64,000 bases of DNA from Pseudomonas veronii (GCF_001439695.1 NZ_JYLL01000004.1:310001-374000), one strand, 5' to 3'. Numbered from the stretch's first letter, positions 49,862 to 58,608 are shown. Numbers and translations are program-made. Notes: generated from the sequence alone by a model not told the origin.

Positions 49862-50653
49862 ATGTACAAAAAACACCGCCAACCCTCTGAAAGGGTTACC
49901 CGCTATCGAGGCGCTCGCCATACCCTCTTGTTGTTACCGCCAGCCAAACGGCGGGCGTTACGGCGCAACCTGATGTTTATCGGGCTTACACTCAGCGTCG
50001 TCCTGCTCATCAGCTTACTCTCGAAGGCCTTCGCGGCAGGGGGCGCTTATGCAGTCGACGACGGCGCGATCAATACGCCGGGCGAATGCAACGTCGACGC
50101 CTGGTACAGCGCCCACCGACACGACGGCGGCACGCACAATGAGACACTGTCGCCTGCCTGCACCTTCGAGGCCCTGCCCGCCGTGCAATGGGGCGCGGCA
50201 TTGTCACGGGCCAACCGCGAGACGCAAGTGAGCCCGCAAGTGAAGGCGCAGGTAATGTCACGTCAGGACCTGCGCCTGGAGATAGCCGTGTCCGCCAGCG
50301 CCCACGTTGCCCTGGACCGGCGACATGCGTTTGATGGCGCGGACTTCAACGTGCCGTTGACGTGGCAACCGCTGGAGCCCCTGCGACTGAACCTGAATGC
50401 CGGCTGGACCCACGCGTATGATGACGGCGAGCAAAACCAGCGTCTCACATGGGGCGCCGGCGCCGAATATCGGGTAGCGCACTCGTTGACGCTGATTGTC
50501 GAGCGCTACGGCCAAAAAGGCGCTGAGCAGGCCTGGCAAGCGGGGCCACGGTTCCACCTTGGGCCGTTGATCGACGTCGACGTGGTGGTTGGGCGCAGCC
50601 TGGTCGCTGAACGCGCGCAATGGTTGACCACCGGCGCCACGTTGCGTTTCTAG
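49862..50653 (+). CDS. Probable outer-membrane beta-barrel protein
   Basis: The 263-residue protein has an unusually long basic N-region (about 37 residues) before a hydrophobic segment FIGLTLSVVLLISLLSKAFA, with a likely cleavage at AFA-AGG. The mature part shows alternating strands (LTWQPLEPLRLNLNAGWTHA, AGAEYRVAHSLTLIVERYG) and ends in a Phe preceded by TTGATLRF, a barrel signature. It follows the DUF2493 gene by 18 bp. No family was recognised. Confidence 0.62.
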   Translation: MYKKHRQPSERVTRYRGARHTLLLLPPAKRRALRRNLMFIGLTLSVVLLISLLSKAFAAGGAYAVDDGAINTPGECNVDAWYSAHRHDGGTHNETLSPACTFEALPAVQWGAALSRANRETQVSPQVKAQVMSRQDLRLEIAVSASAHVALDRRHAFDGADFNVPLTWQPLEPLRLNLNAGWTHAYDDGEQNQRLTWGAGAEYRVAHSLTLIVERYGQKGAEQAWQAGPRFHLGPLIDVDVVVGRSLVAERAQWLTTGATLRF

Positions 50654-50759
50654 GCGTCACGCCTTCGCAGGGATGGCGTCCTCTGGCGGAACCCGATGAC
50701 CGCGGGGTGGGCACGCCTTATGATGGCGCCATCGCGCCGCCCAGACAGAGAGAAAGCCC

Positions 50760-51287
50760 GTGAACCGTATCGAACAGATCGCCCTGATGGCGACCTACAA
50801 CCAGTGGATGAACCGTAAAGTCTACGACGCGGCCGCGAAGCTGACGGACGCCGAACTACGGATGGACCGCCGCGCATTTTTCGGCTCGATCCTCGGCACG
50901 CTGAACCACCTGACACTGGGCGACACCGTGTGGCTCAAACGCTTTGCCCAGCACCCCGCCAGCCATGCGGCGCTGGCACCGTTAAGCGGCATTGCCGCCC
51001 CCACCGATCTCAAGCAACTGGCCTTCGCCGACCTGCACGAACTGGCCACCCACCGCACCTGGCTGGATCGACTGATCATCGACTGGGCGCAAAGCCTGCG
51101 CGAGCCTGACCTCGACCTGCGCCTGCATTACCACAACATGCGCGGGGTCGCGGCAGACAAGCCGTTCTTCGGCCTGCTGGTGCATTTTTTCAATCATCAG
51201 ACCCACCACCGGGGCCAGCTGACGACACTGCTGACCCAGGCCGGACACGATGTGGGCGATACCGACCTGCTCGCGCTGATCGACTGA
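50760..51287 (+). CDS. DinB-family putative metal-dependent protein (GTG start)
   Basis: GTG at 50760 gives 175 residues. The DinB four-helix pattern is visible, with metal His residues in LGTLNHLTLGDTVW and FNHQTHHRGQLTTLL. Members of this family are thiol-S-transferase-like enzymes. The substrate is unknown. Confidence 0.88.
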   Translation: MNRIEQIALMATYNQWMNRKVYDAAAKLTDAELRMDRRAFFGSILGTLNHLTLGDTVWLKRFAQHPASHAALAPLSGIAAPTDLKQLAFADLHELATHRTWLDRLIIDWAQSLREPDLDLRLHYHNMRGVAADKPFFGLLVHFFNHQTHHRGQLTTLLTQAGHDVGDTDLLALID

Positions 51288-51289
51288 AC

Positions 51290-51748
51290 TCAGCGGGCGC
51301 TGAACTCGGCGTAAGCCTGCAACAAACGCGGAAAATCCTCCGGCCCGGGCAATTGTGCAAAGTGCTCGACCGCCGGCGTCGTGGCCCAAGGCAATTTCTC
51401 GCTGGTCCAGGTTTCCATGAACGGCGGATAATCCTCGGCATTCTCCAGCATCGTCGCACGCACATTGACGAACTCATCGATGCCATGGGGCCGTGTAAAC
51501 AGCCAGCTCATGCAATGGGGGCAAAAGTAATGGCGGTCCACGCCATGGATGCCGCCGATCACCGGGCAACCCTGGGTCACGGTGAACGCGCTGGCGGGAA
51601 TCAGCGCACTGAGGGAGAACGCGCTGGCGGTCATCTTCTGACAACCGGTGCAATGGCAAGCCATGGTGATCACGGGGGGCTGGCTCACACTGAAGCGCAC
51701 GCGGTTACAACGGCAACTGCCTTCACGTGGCAGGTTTTCGACGCTCAT
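51290..51748 (-). CDS. GFA-family (CENP-V/GFA domain) zinc protein
   Basis: From ATG 51748 the protein has 152 residues. Zinc cysteines are visible: [25 protein letters not shown] and [10 protein letters not shown], as in the glutathione-dependent formaldehyde-activating (GFA) fold. The function of most members is unknown. It is convergent with DinB, 2 bp apart. A one-codon-longer start at 51751 is possible. Confidence 0.85.
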   Translation of the reverse strand: MSVENLPREGSCRCNRVRFSVSQPPVITMACHCTGCQKMTASAFSLSALIPASAFTVTQGCPVIGGIHGVDRHYFCPHCMSWLFTRPHGIDEFVNVRATMLENAEDYPPFMETWTSEKLPWATTPAVEHFAQLPGPEDFPRLLQAYAEFSAR

Positions 51749-51944
51749 CACTCACTCCTTTTTATGACTGGACTTGAGGCAGAGTAACGTCGAGCCTTGC
51801 TGTTGAGAAGGGCCAGGCCCGTAAACCGAACGCTGCGACCAGCGCGGGGTCGTAATTGTAGGTGTCGGGATCAATCGCAGCCCGCCCTCCCCGCGTGCAT
51901 TGTGGATCTGCAGATGCGCGTACCCCCAAGAAGGAGACGCTTAC

Positions 51945-52226
51945 ATGGTCATTCACTTCAAAGTCGCCGGGCACTTAGCCTGCGGCCATCACGGCAGCAG
52001 CCTCCCCTCCAGCGCCGAGCTGAACCGCGTCAAATGCCGAACCTGCCGCAACACCGAGGCCTACAAGGAAGCGCGCCGCACCCAGCGCAACGCCGCCCGC
52101 CGAGCTTCGCGCGCAGCCAAGACCCACACCTCCAGCGACTGGCGCAGCGCCTGGGCGCAACACTTGACCGACCTGCCAGGGTTGCAGCGCCTGCCACGCG
52201 GCTTCAGTGGTCAGCCCTTCGTGTAG
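51945..52226 (+). CDS. Small basic protein with Cys pairs
   Basis: ATG at 51945 (AGAAGGAGACGCTTAC ahead) gives 93 residues opening MVIHFKVAGHLACGHHGSSL, then CRTCRNTEAYKEARRTQRNA. The Cys/His pattern (CGHH, CRTC) could bind zinc. It is strongly basic, perhaps DNA- or RNA-associated. No family was recognised. A hairpin follows the stop. Confidence 0.65.
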   Translation: MVIHFKVAGHLACGHHGSSLPSSAELNRVKCRTCRNTEAYKEARRTQRNAARRASRAAKTHTSSDWRSAWAQHLTDLPGLQRLPRGFSGQPFV

Positions 52227-52239
52227 TCCCAAACAGCAG

Positions 52240-52262
52240 AAGCCCCGGTTGCGCCGGGGCTT
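52240..52262. terminator. Hairpin between convergent small genes
   Basis: AAGCCCCGG (52240-52248) pairs with CCGGGGCTT (52254-52262), without a T-run. Confidence 0.65.
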
Positions 52263-52289
52263 GGTTCTGCTGAATCAATCACTCAGTCA

Positions 52290-52478
52290 TCATTGATTGG
52301 ACCCCGGCCTGCCACGCGCCTTGCGCACCGACAGCGTGGCCGCATAGGCCAGCGCCTGCTCGCGGGAATCGAAGGACGCCAACCGGTCCTGAGCCGTACA
52401 CACCCGCCACGGCCCGAAATTGACCTGCACGATGTCATACCCATTCAGATGCAGCTTCTTGAGTGTTGGAGCGCTCAT
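52290..52478 (-). CDS. Small protein of unknown function
   Basis: ATG at 52478 gives 62 residues: MSAPTLKKLHLNGYDIVQVN and a body FGPWRVCTAQDRLASFDSRE that reads as a small alpha/beta domain. It resembles pseudomonad proteins of unknown function. A longer start at 52634 would add a basic, non-coding-looking stretch. It is convergent with the gene at 51945. Confidence 0.6.
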   Translation of the reverse strand: MSAPTLKKLHLNGYDIVQVNFGPWRVCTAQDRLASFDSREQALAYAATLSVRKARGRPGSNQ

Positions 52479-52760
52479 AGCCACCTCGCGTTTCCTGAGA
52501 TTTCCAAGCGTTGCACGGCCTACCTTACACCTGCATCCAGCGCCGTTGCGGACCGCATGTCGCAGCGGCTTATGCCCAAGGCCGCCACTGCGGAGTCGTC
52601 CACTCTGAAGCAGCGTGACGGCGTATTGCCGCACCTGTCATTTATGAGGCGTATTCGCCGGCCCTGGGAATCTTCGGCTTGTGCTCAAAAGCCGATGTAG
52701 ATCACTGATCTATCGAGCTTTTTCATCCCGGTGTTTGTGCAAGAAAGGCAACTTCCGACC
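52479..52760. other. Intergenic region upstream of the tRNA-Leu promoter
   Basis: About 280 bp with no gene or hairpin I can support; it separates the small gene from the tRNA. Confidence 0.5.
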
Positions 52761-52789
52761 TTGCGCCCTGACGCCCGGATCTATATATT
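52761..52789 (+). promoter_or_regulatory. tRNA-Leu promoter
   Basis: TTGCGC (52761-52766), 17 bases, TATATT (52784-52789), with the tRNA starting 25 bp further on. This is a strong sigma-70-type promoter. Confidence 0.75.
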
Positions 52790-52814
52790 CCCAACCCTGC
52801 TGCACCGCGCTGCC

Positions 52815-52901
52815 GCCCGAATGGCGAAACTGGTAGACGCATGGGACTTAAAATCCCCCGCTCGTAAGGGCGTGCCGGTTCGATTCCGGCTTCGGGCACC
52901 A
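52815..52901 (+). tRNA. tRNA-Leu (anticodon UAA)
   Basis: The 87-base gene begins GCCCGAATGGCGAAA and ends TTCGGGCACCA, with the acceptor pair GCCCGAA/TTCGGGC, encoded CCA and a type-II long variable arm (CCCCGCTCGTAAGGGCGTG region). The anticodon TAA (52849-52851) reads UUA. Its 3' half is copied at 53679, marking it as an integration site. Confidence 0.96.
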
Positions 52902-53021
52902 TAGATATCAAGGGCTTGCATGATGAACTTCATGCGAGCCCTTATCTTTTTTGTTCCGCAATTTTCAGACCTGTTCCGCAACTCTCCATTCCCCGGCGTC
53001 CTGCCGACCGAACACCAACGC
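52846..53021 (+). repeat. Direct repeat copy A (tRNA 3' half and downstream)
   Basis: About 170 bp from the anticodon loop of tRNA-Leu through its terminator is repeated at 53679-53847 with roughly 85% identity by eye. This looks like attachment-site duplication. Confidence 0.7.
52910..52953 (+). terminator. tRNA-Leu terminator
   Basis: AAGGGCTTGCATGA (52910-52923) pairs with TTCATGCGAGCCCTT (52929-52943), followed by TATCTTTTTTG. The copy at 53679 carries the same hairpin, but its T-run has decayed. Confidence 0.85.
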
Positions 53022-53445
53022 CTATTTTGAAACACTCCTCACATACGCCGGGCACGCCCACAGCGCGATCAATCCTTGAGCGCCGTCACCGGTGATGGCG
53101 AGAATTCGTTGAGCACTCGGTGACGGATGGTCCGGGCCACGGCGATCTGTCCGTCCAGACCTGCACCACGGACCTCACGCCAAAGGGGGGCGCGCCAAGA
53201 TATCCCGGTCTGTTCCGGTTGCAGTCAGACTTTTCTCCCTACGAAAAAACCCCGCACAACGGCGGAGATTAGAGGTGAACAGCAGCTTGGTTTACGTGGG
53301 CGCGCGGTGCAGTACCAAGATGAATATTGGCAATACAGCTGTTGCGACAACGAGTTCCCGCACCGTTATTATTTGACAGCCTCTAGATGGGGCACATCGC
53401 TATCATCTGCGCCAAATTACGCATAGCAGAAGGAACGCGTTAATC
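52954..53445. other. Between the direct repeats, left part
   Basis: No gene can be supported here. Open frames such as 53127-53426 lack a family match and coding-like composition. The rest of copy A (to 53021) and decayed island DNA fill the space. Confidence 0.4.
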
Positions 53446-53625
53446 GTGTTGAGACCCGCCAAAACTACCAATCGCCACGGATGGGTTTGGGTCTACAGAA
53501 AAATCAGACACCTTGGATTCTCTCGTTTTACTGCTTTTTACAGGGTCAGCCTCTACGTTCTACGAGGAGATACCGGAACTTTCAGGTTCAAGTATGGCTG
53601 GCAAAAATTCCGCTTCCGCCGTTAA
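53446..53625 (+). CDS. Small aromatic/basic protein, island remnant
   Basis: GTG at 53446, with AAGGA at 53430-53434 (11 bp ahead), opens VLRPAKTTNRHGWVWVYRKI and ends with TAA at 53625 after 59 residues. The content (Trp, Tyr, Phe, Arg, low GC) differs from neighbours but reads like a protein (RHLGFSRFTAFYRVSLYVLR). It lies between the two direct repeats, and may be cargo left from an island. No family was recognised. Confidence 0.4.
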   Translation: MLRPAKTTNRHGWVWVYRKIRHLGFSRFTAFYRVSLYVLRGDTGTFRFKYGWQKFRFRR

Positions 53626-53678
53626 TTACGGATGGCGCCGGGCTTAAAGGTTCACGCCCGACACGTGCCCTCATGCGA

Positions 53679-53847
53679 ACTTAAAATCCCCCGCCCGTAA
53701 GGGCGTGACGGTTCGATTCCGGCTTCGGGTACCATGGATATCAAGGGCGTGCATGATGAACTTCATGCAGGCCCTTAATGTTTGCGCTCCGCAATTTTAG
53801 GCCTTGCTCCGCAACTCCCCTCTCCCTGCGTCCTGCCGACCAAACAC
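53679..53847 (+). repeat. Direct repeat copy B (tRNA-Leu 3' half remnant)
   Basis: ACTTAAAATCCCCCGC at 53679 starts a copy of the tRNA-Leu 3' half, ending GGTACCA instead of GCACCA, then the terminator hairpin and the CCGCAA...TGCCGACC tail. The 5' half of the tRNA is missing, so it is no tRNA gene. Confidence 0.75.
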
Positions 53848-54171
53848 AACCCCCTCATTGACGCATCGACTCGCAACTCCGCTCTCCGGTCGGCGTGCTT
53901 GAGCGCATTGATGACCTAGACGCTTGGTCACGCTGGCGAAGGCATAATGCCCCGCCTACCCACCGCTTGCCGTAGCAGAGCGGTACCGGGTTACCAGATG
54001 CAGTGGTGTTCTTGAGGCCGCAGGCCTAGGGGCTGAGCATCCAGCGCAATCTTCCACACAGCACATGAACGATGCCCGACACACCGTTATCAATATCCGT
54101 ATGTCGTTCCCTCGTTGGTTTGGCGAGACTGTAGCCCGAAGTATGCTGCCGGACCAAAAAGCCGTGGCTGA
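53848..54171. other. Intergenic stretch after direct repeat copy B
   Basis: About 320 bp with no gene I can support. A degenerate match to the repeat tail (near 53873-53905) is visible. Confidence 0.4.
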
Positions 54172-54513
54172 TCAGCGCTGATTGATTTCAATCTTCTGCG
54201 TGGGATCGGGGCTGTATTTTTGGCGCGTCAACTGCGGATCACCCTTGGCCAGACAGAAGAAGTAAATCTCGGCCTCACCGCAACCGCCGTGTAATGCACA
54301 TTCACTGGCCTGCATGTGATCAAGCAGGATTTCTCGGCCTTGGGACTCGCAGAATGTGTTCGCCTCTTTGAGCGCCTGCCCCTTCGCGGACGCAGGTCCG
54401 CCAAAAGGTACCCGGGTTGAAATCGTGTACGTATCAGGCCCGACCTTCATCGGCCCACTGTCCGCACAGCCCGCGAGAATTAGCGCAGACAAAACCGTCA
54501 GCCAAGCTTTCAT
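54172..54513 (-). CDS. Small lipoprotein
   Basis: From ATG 54513 the protein has 113 residues with a lipobox LILAGC (Cys at 16). Cysteines in NTFCESQG, SECALHGGCGEAE and FFCLAKG suggest two disulfides. It resembles several Pseudomonas lipoproteins of unknown function whose PDTYTISTRVPFGGP stretch recurs. It is divergent from the broken gene at 54646. Confidence 0.72.
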   Translation of the reverse strand: MKAWLTVLSALILAGCADSGPMKVGPDTYTISTRVPFGGPASAKGQALKEANTFCESQGREILLDHMQASECALHGGCGEAEIYFFCLAKGDPQLTRQKYSPDPTQKIEINQR

Positions 54514-54645
54514 TGTGGTCCTCCCCAGGAAAGTGTCGACTGTACCCCGCGCCTGGCCAGGCATCCAGCGTGGACGGAATGCCAGTAACCAACAATGCTC
54601 TCAGCGTAGTAGCGTTGTGCCTATCTGAAATGCCAAGGAACGGTA

Positions 54646-54985
54646 ATGCCACATCGCCTCGCGAAGTTGAAAGCTGCACTCAATCAGACACCAAACGACT
54701 CTTACGAGCAGTTTCAGCTTCTGAGAGATGGTCTCCTAGCGTCCCTGGTGGATTGGCCTGTACAGAAATGGGATGTAGCTGATGAGCATTTACCAACAGA
54801 CCAATGCGCCTCTCAAAACTCAAGAGACTGGCTCAACGCATTGACAATTGTACTGGGCCAAGAGCTCCCTGCGAACAAGTTAGAAGCGACTCCTGAGCGG
54901 CTGAAAAGTATCTTGATGTTGACGCCGATGATTTCAATTTAAAACAAGAAGTCGCCGAGCAGAATGCTCTCAACCCTCACGCGCA
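54646..54985 (+). pseudogene. Frameshifted gene of unknown function
   Basis: ATG at 54646 opens MPHRLAKLKAALNQTPNDSY and continues for 98 residues to a stop at 54942. In another frame from the CTGAAAAGTATC near 54901, the reading goes on as KYLDVDADDFNLKQEVAEQN and further. A single missing A in the AAAA run would join the two. The reading then runs into the convergent hydrolase gene. It is either a disrupted gene or a sequencing error. Confidence 0.45.
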
Positions 54986-54988
54986 AGG

Positions 54989-56524
54989 CTACGAACGAGA
55001 TGCTTGCCAGCACCGTCGGGCCCGGCACGCGAAATAGCCACTCCAAGCTCCCAACCCGCCGGCCACCAACATCTGCAGCGGCCATTGATCGAGCGGTTGG
55101 AACTGCAGCGCACGGGCCACGCCTAACAGATAGCGCGTGATGAAAATCCCCAGGATTACCAACAGCGGCACCCAGCTCCCACGCACTATCAGTCGAGCCG
55201 AACTGTCATCCCACTTCACGAAACCGCCATCCATTATCCGCGAAGCGATCATGCAGACGGCGACAAGCCCCACGAGCCAACACCCAATTGCGGCGATCCA
55301 ATACCGGGTGTACTGAAAAACTCCCAACAGGGACAACATGAGCATGCCAATGGGCAACAGCAAGGCGAGGCTGAATCGCACCCGTCGTGTGCGTGTTTGC
55401 ATCAGCCCCAACGCGCAGAGCACAAAAAACAAACCGAAGACCCATCGCGGCGTGTAGCTGAGGATTTCCATCACAGTCAGTTGCGCAACCTTGGCATTGG
55501 CAGTCGCGGGCGTTGTCGGTTGTCCGGATAGCGGGATTTCGTCATCAGGCGCAATGAACGCAACGAGCGTGGACAACAAGCGCTCATGCACCGCTTGGCG
55601 ATCCACACCGGCCTTGTCCACACAGAGCGGAACGTCATTGACCTTGGCGTCATGATGGCAAACGGAGAGAAAAACAAAGTGCCCCTCTCCGCCTTCCAAC
55701 AACAATGTTTTTACGTAAGGAATCGCGGCCGCATAACGGGCACCCTGACTGTTCCAAAGCAAAAAATCATCGTGGAGAGCCCCCACCACCAGCGCTGGAA
55801 CTCGCGAGCCCGCCATGGATTGCTCAAGTAATGCTGGCCCTAGGGCGGGGTCCAGCAGAACGATTTTCCTGACCCTGGAGTCGCGATAGTTACCGTTGAA
55901 CAATGAGATAAATGAACTTGGCGCGCGCTTGATGTCGTGGGCGTAAGAACACGAACGGTCGCCCTCTGCTTGCCCGGTACCGCAATACTGCGCGAACGCC
56001 TGAAGGTCAAAGCGTGCTCCCACCAGCAATGCAGCCGTCTGGCCACCGGCGGAGTGGCCAATGACGATGGCATCGTCCCAGGAGACTTGTTTTTGAAAGG
56101 GGCTCAGCTTTTTCAGCGCATCTAATACGCGCGACACATCCAGGGCCCGCTCCCACACCATACCGGTCGCTCGGAAGGTCTGTGTCTGCTCCCCGTAGAC
56201 CCGGGACTCACCGAAATGATTGAGACCTATGACGATATATCCCTTGGCTGCCAAGCCGTCACCGATCCAGGCGTAATCGTCTGACGCGCCCATACTGCCA
56301 TGCGAAACGACGATGACCTTGTGAGCAACCGCTGACTCATCAAGGCACAGCCCCGACGTTTCTGGGGAACATACGCCTTCGGGATACCAGATAGCCACGC
56401 GTATTGGCCGCGCTGCATCTGGTGCGCCAAGATCCATCACGACGTCTCGAACCTGACCGTTGCATACCATCGACAACAGTGACAGTACAGAAACAGCCAG
56501 CAGATATAGCCACCGCGTCAGCAT
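54989..56524 (-). CDS. Alpha/beta hydrolase fused to membrane helices
   Basis: ATG at 56524 (AAGGATGG ahead) gives 511 residues. A signal/anchor helix is followed by an exported alpha/beta hydrolase with GHSAGG nucleophile, HGSMGASDDY oxyanion-side motif and GEGHFVFLS for the His. A C-terminal part of about 150 residues has four to five membrane helices (VFGLFFVLCALGLMQ, LLPIGMLMLSLLGVFQY and others). The hydrolase part resembles PAF-acetylhydrolase/dienelactone-type enzymes. The fusion suggests action at the membrane or periplasm. The substrate is unknown. It lies in the accessory stretch. Confidence 0.78.
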   Translation of the reverse strand: MLTRWLYLLAVSVLSLLSMVCNGQVRDVVMDLGAPDAARPIRVAIWYPEGVCSPETSGLCLDESAVAHKVIVVSHGSMGASDDYAWIGDGLAAKGYIVIGLNHFGESRVYGEQTQTFRATGMVWERALDVSRVLDALKKLSPFQKQVSWDDAIVIGHSAGGQTAALLVGARFDLQAFAQYCGTGQAEGDRSCSYAHDIKRAPSSFISLFNGNYRDSRVRKIVLLDPALGPALLEQSMAGSRVPALVVGALHDDFLLWNSQGARYAAAIPYVKTLLLEGGEGHFVFLSVCHHDAKVNDVPLCVDKAGVDRQAVHERLLSTLVAFIAPDDEIPLSGQPTTPATANAKVAQLTVMEILSYTPRWVFGLFFVLCALGLMQTRTRRVRFSLALLLPIGMLMLSLLGVFQYTRYWIAAIGCWLVGLVAVCMIASRIMDGGFVKWDDSSARLIVRGSWVPLLVILGIFITRYLLGVARALQFQPLDQWPLQMLVAGGLGAWSGYFACRARRCWQASRS

Positions 56525-57247
56525 ATCCATCCTTGATATCAAAAACGCTGTCAGCTCTAACCGGTAAAGCAAGCGCAGGCTTAGTACTCGATTGAGGTGC
56601 GTGACATATTTTGCCCATCGTCTCGTTACGAAATGACGATGCAAATCTTACCGTCACCAATCATCGGGGGATGACCGAGGCGCTTTGCTCCCCGCAATTC
56701 CCCCTCTCCCCCGGCTTCCTGCCGAATCTACTACCATGCTGCTTACTCTACGCAGGCACACCGAGGCAAAACTCAGACCCGCGATCCTCCTCACCCCCTA
56801 AAAAATCGCCGCTAACCAGTTCGTCCTTGGACTTTGTAGCGCAAGGTTCTGAACTTACCGCCCAATACATCTATTACAAACAAATACCCCACGACAATCA
56901 CATTATTCTTCCGTGCATTTTTCTTGCGCCTGACCGCTTCGGCTCGAGAGATGAAACCCACCCCGCCGCACCGGCCCACCTGTTCTTTAGTGAAGTTGAG
57001 AGTCATCCCTATTTGACTCACAAACTCTGCAGCCAGGTGGAAAACTTAGTTACGCGAAGTATTAGCATTTACATCATTACACTCAGACCTAAATACCGAT
57101 AAATAGGCACTTTTATAACTCATCGCACCTTGCTTTAATTGAGGTAGACGCCTTACCCTCCAACCCCGATAAAAAGCGCAACCAGTACTAAGTAGTGGCG
57201 CGTCTTGCCGCGCGAGACGAGTATCAATTTCAATTAGAGAAATACAC
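56525..57247. other. Intergenic region without a supported gene
   Basis: 723 bp of lower-GC DNA. Near 56684-56726 TTGCTC...CCGCAATTCCCCCTCTC...TGCCGA resembles the tail of the tRNA-Leu repeats, a possible third remnant. Open frames (56611-57102 plus, 56812-57021 minus) are not convincing. Confidence 0.45.
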
Positions 57248-58180
57248 ATGAATCATCAACAGATCTCTGAACAATCTGAAGACGAGGGATATAGTCAAGT
57301 CGCCCGCGCGGCGGCAGCCTCGCGATGCACTTGGATGAGCGTCATCGTCAATATCGCGCTGTCGTGCACACAGATTGTCGTAGGCGTGATGTCAAAATCC
57401 CAGGGGCTTGTAGCCGATGGTATTCACTCGCTATCAGACTTGATCGCCGATTTCGTAGTGCTGTTCGCCAGCCACAAAAGCAAGGAGGATGCCGACGAAG
57501 GTCACCCCTATGGGCATCTGCGTTTCGAGACCGCCGCATCCATGGTATTGGGCATACTGTTGTTGATCGTGGGCGTGGGCATGATCGGTTCTGCAGTGTT
57601 CAAGCTTGAAACCCCTGAATCGATTCCAACGGTACACATTGCGGCCTTATGGGTTGCCATCGCAGCGCTGGTGGCCAAGGAACTGCTGTTTCGCTTTATG
57701 CTGCGGGTGGCCAAAAAAGTTAAGTCTAGTCTGTTGGTTGCCAATGCCTGGCACGCAAGATCCGACGCCGCCTCCTCCTTGGTTGTCGGCATAGGTATTG
57801 TGGGCAATCTGGCGGGCTACCCGATTCTTGACCCGATTGCTGCGCTGGTTGTTGGAGGCATGATCGCCAAGATGGGTTGGAGTTTCACTTGGGATTCATT
57901 GCACGACCTGATGGACCGATCGGCTGATGAGCAGGAAGTCGAAACTATCCGCAATACGCTTAAAAATACCCCCGGCATTAAAGGTGTACATGATCTACGC
58001 ACTCGAAAAATGGGGGACATGATCATCGTCGACGCTCACATCGAAGTGGATGCCTCAATTACCGTTGAGGAGGGTCATGCCATTGCAGTTTGCGCAAGGG
58101 AAAATGTGATGCAGATTCATCGTGTTTTGAATCTTATGACGCATGTAGATCCCTGGCACCGCCCCGACCTTGATCATTAA
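57248..58180 (+). CDS. Cation diffusion facilitator (CDF) metal exporter
   Basis: The 310-residue protein has six helices; its second helix region shows ADGIHSLSDLIADFVVLFAS and DADEGHPYGHLRFE, the CDF metal-site Asp/His motifs, with HARSDAASS later. A cytoplasmic C-terminal domain (IKGVHDLRTRKMGDMIIVDA) follows, with DAHIEVD. It probably exports Zn2+, Mn2+ or Fe2+. Its leader at 57240 has a reasonable ribosome site. It lies in the accessory region but looks intact. Confidence 0.92.
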   Translation: MNHQQISEQSEDEGYSQVARAAAASRCTWMSVIVNIALSCTQIVVGVMSKSQGLVADGIHSLSDLIADFVVLFASHKSKEDADEGHPYGHLRFETAASMVLGILLLIVGVGMIGSAVFKLETPESIPTVHIAALWVAIAALVAKELLFRFMLRVAKKVKSSLLVANAWHARSDAASSLVVGIGIVGNLAGYPILDPIAALVVGGMIAKMGWSFTWDSLHDLMDRSADEQEVETIRNTLKNTPGIKGVHDLRTRKMGDMIIVDAHIEVDASITVEEGHAIAVCARENVMQIHRVLNLMTHVDPWHRPDLDH

Positions 58181-58422
58181 CCTGGTGCGACGCCGGCAAC
58201 ACGATCCGCCGACAGGGATAGTGCAAAAGCAACTCGCCAAGCATCACAGACATATCACGAAATTTTCACATAACACTTGAATGCCCAAGTACCGAAACAA
58301 ACTTAAGTCTGCGAAATACTCTCAATTATTTTTATTCATGAGCGCTTTAACTAGAACGCTTAAATATTGAAATAACATGCCGATAGCATTAACTCAAACC
58401 ACCGTCACTTAAGGGGATTCAC

Positions 58423-58608
58423 ATGGCATCGGCAATCACTGGGTCGACACAGATCGCGCAACCGCAACCCGTAGCAATCAAACCTCAAGTCCGGCCAGCC
58501 ATGCCGGCGGACAGCGACGGCGATCATGACGGTAGCACTGCAAGCAAAGTCGAACAGCCCAAAGCAACTTCAGGATCGGTAGGTACACGAGTCAACACGA
58601 CTGCGTAA
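58423..58608 (+). CDS. Small disordered protein
   Basis: ATG at 58423 (AAGGGGATTCAC ahead) gives 61 residues of Ser, Pro, Gln, Asp and Thr with almost no hydrophobic core (MPADSDGDHDGSTASK). No signal. Similar short disordered proteins occur in pseudomonads. The function is unknown. A terminator follows at 58668-58689. Confidence 0.6.
   Translation: MASAITGSTQIAQPQPVAIKPQVRPAMPADSDGDHDGSTASKVEQPKATSGSVGTRVNTTA

Noticed and set aside
53127..53426. 99-residue open frame between the tRNA repeats
   Set aside because: No ribosome site, Arg/Pro/Ser-rich composition typical of chance frames.
53679..53733. Second tRNA-Leu
   Set aside because: The 5' half, D-arm and acceptor partner are missing; it is a 3'-half duplicate only.
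56812..57021. 69-residue basic open frame on the minus strand
   Set aside because: Reads partly like a protein but no ribosome site or homologue is recognised; too weak to list.
56611..57102. 163-residue open frame on the plus strand
   Set aside because: Overlaps the hydrolase leader and a repeat remnant; composition not protein-like.
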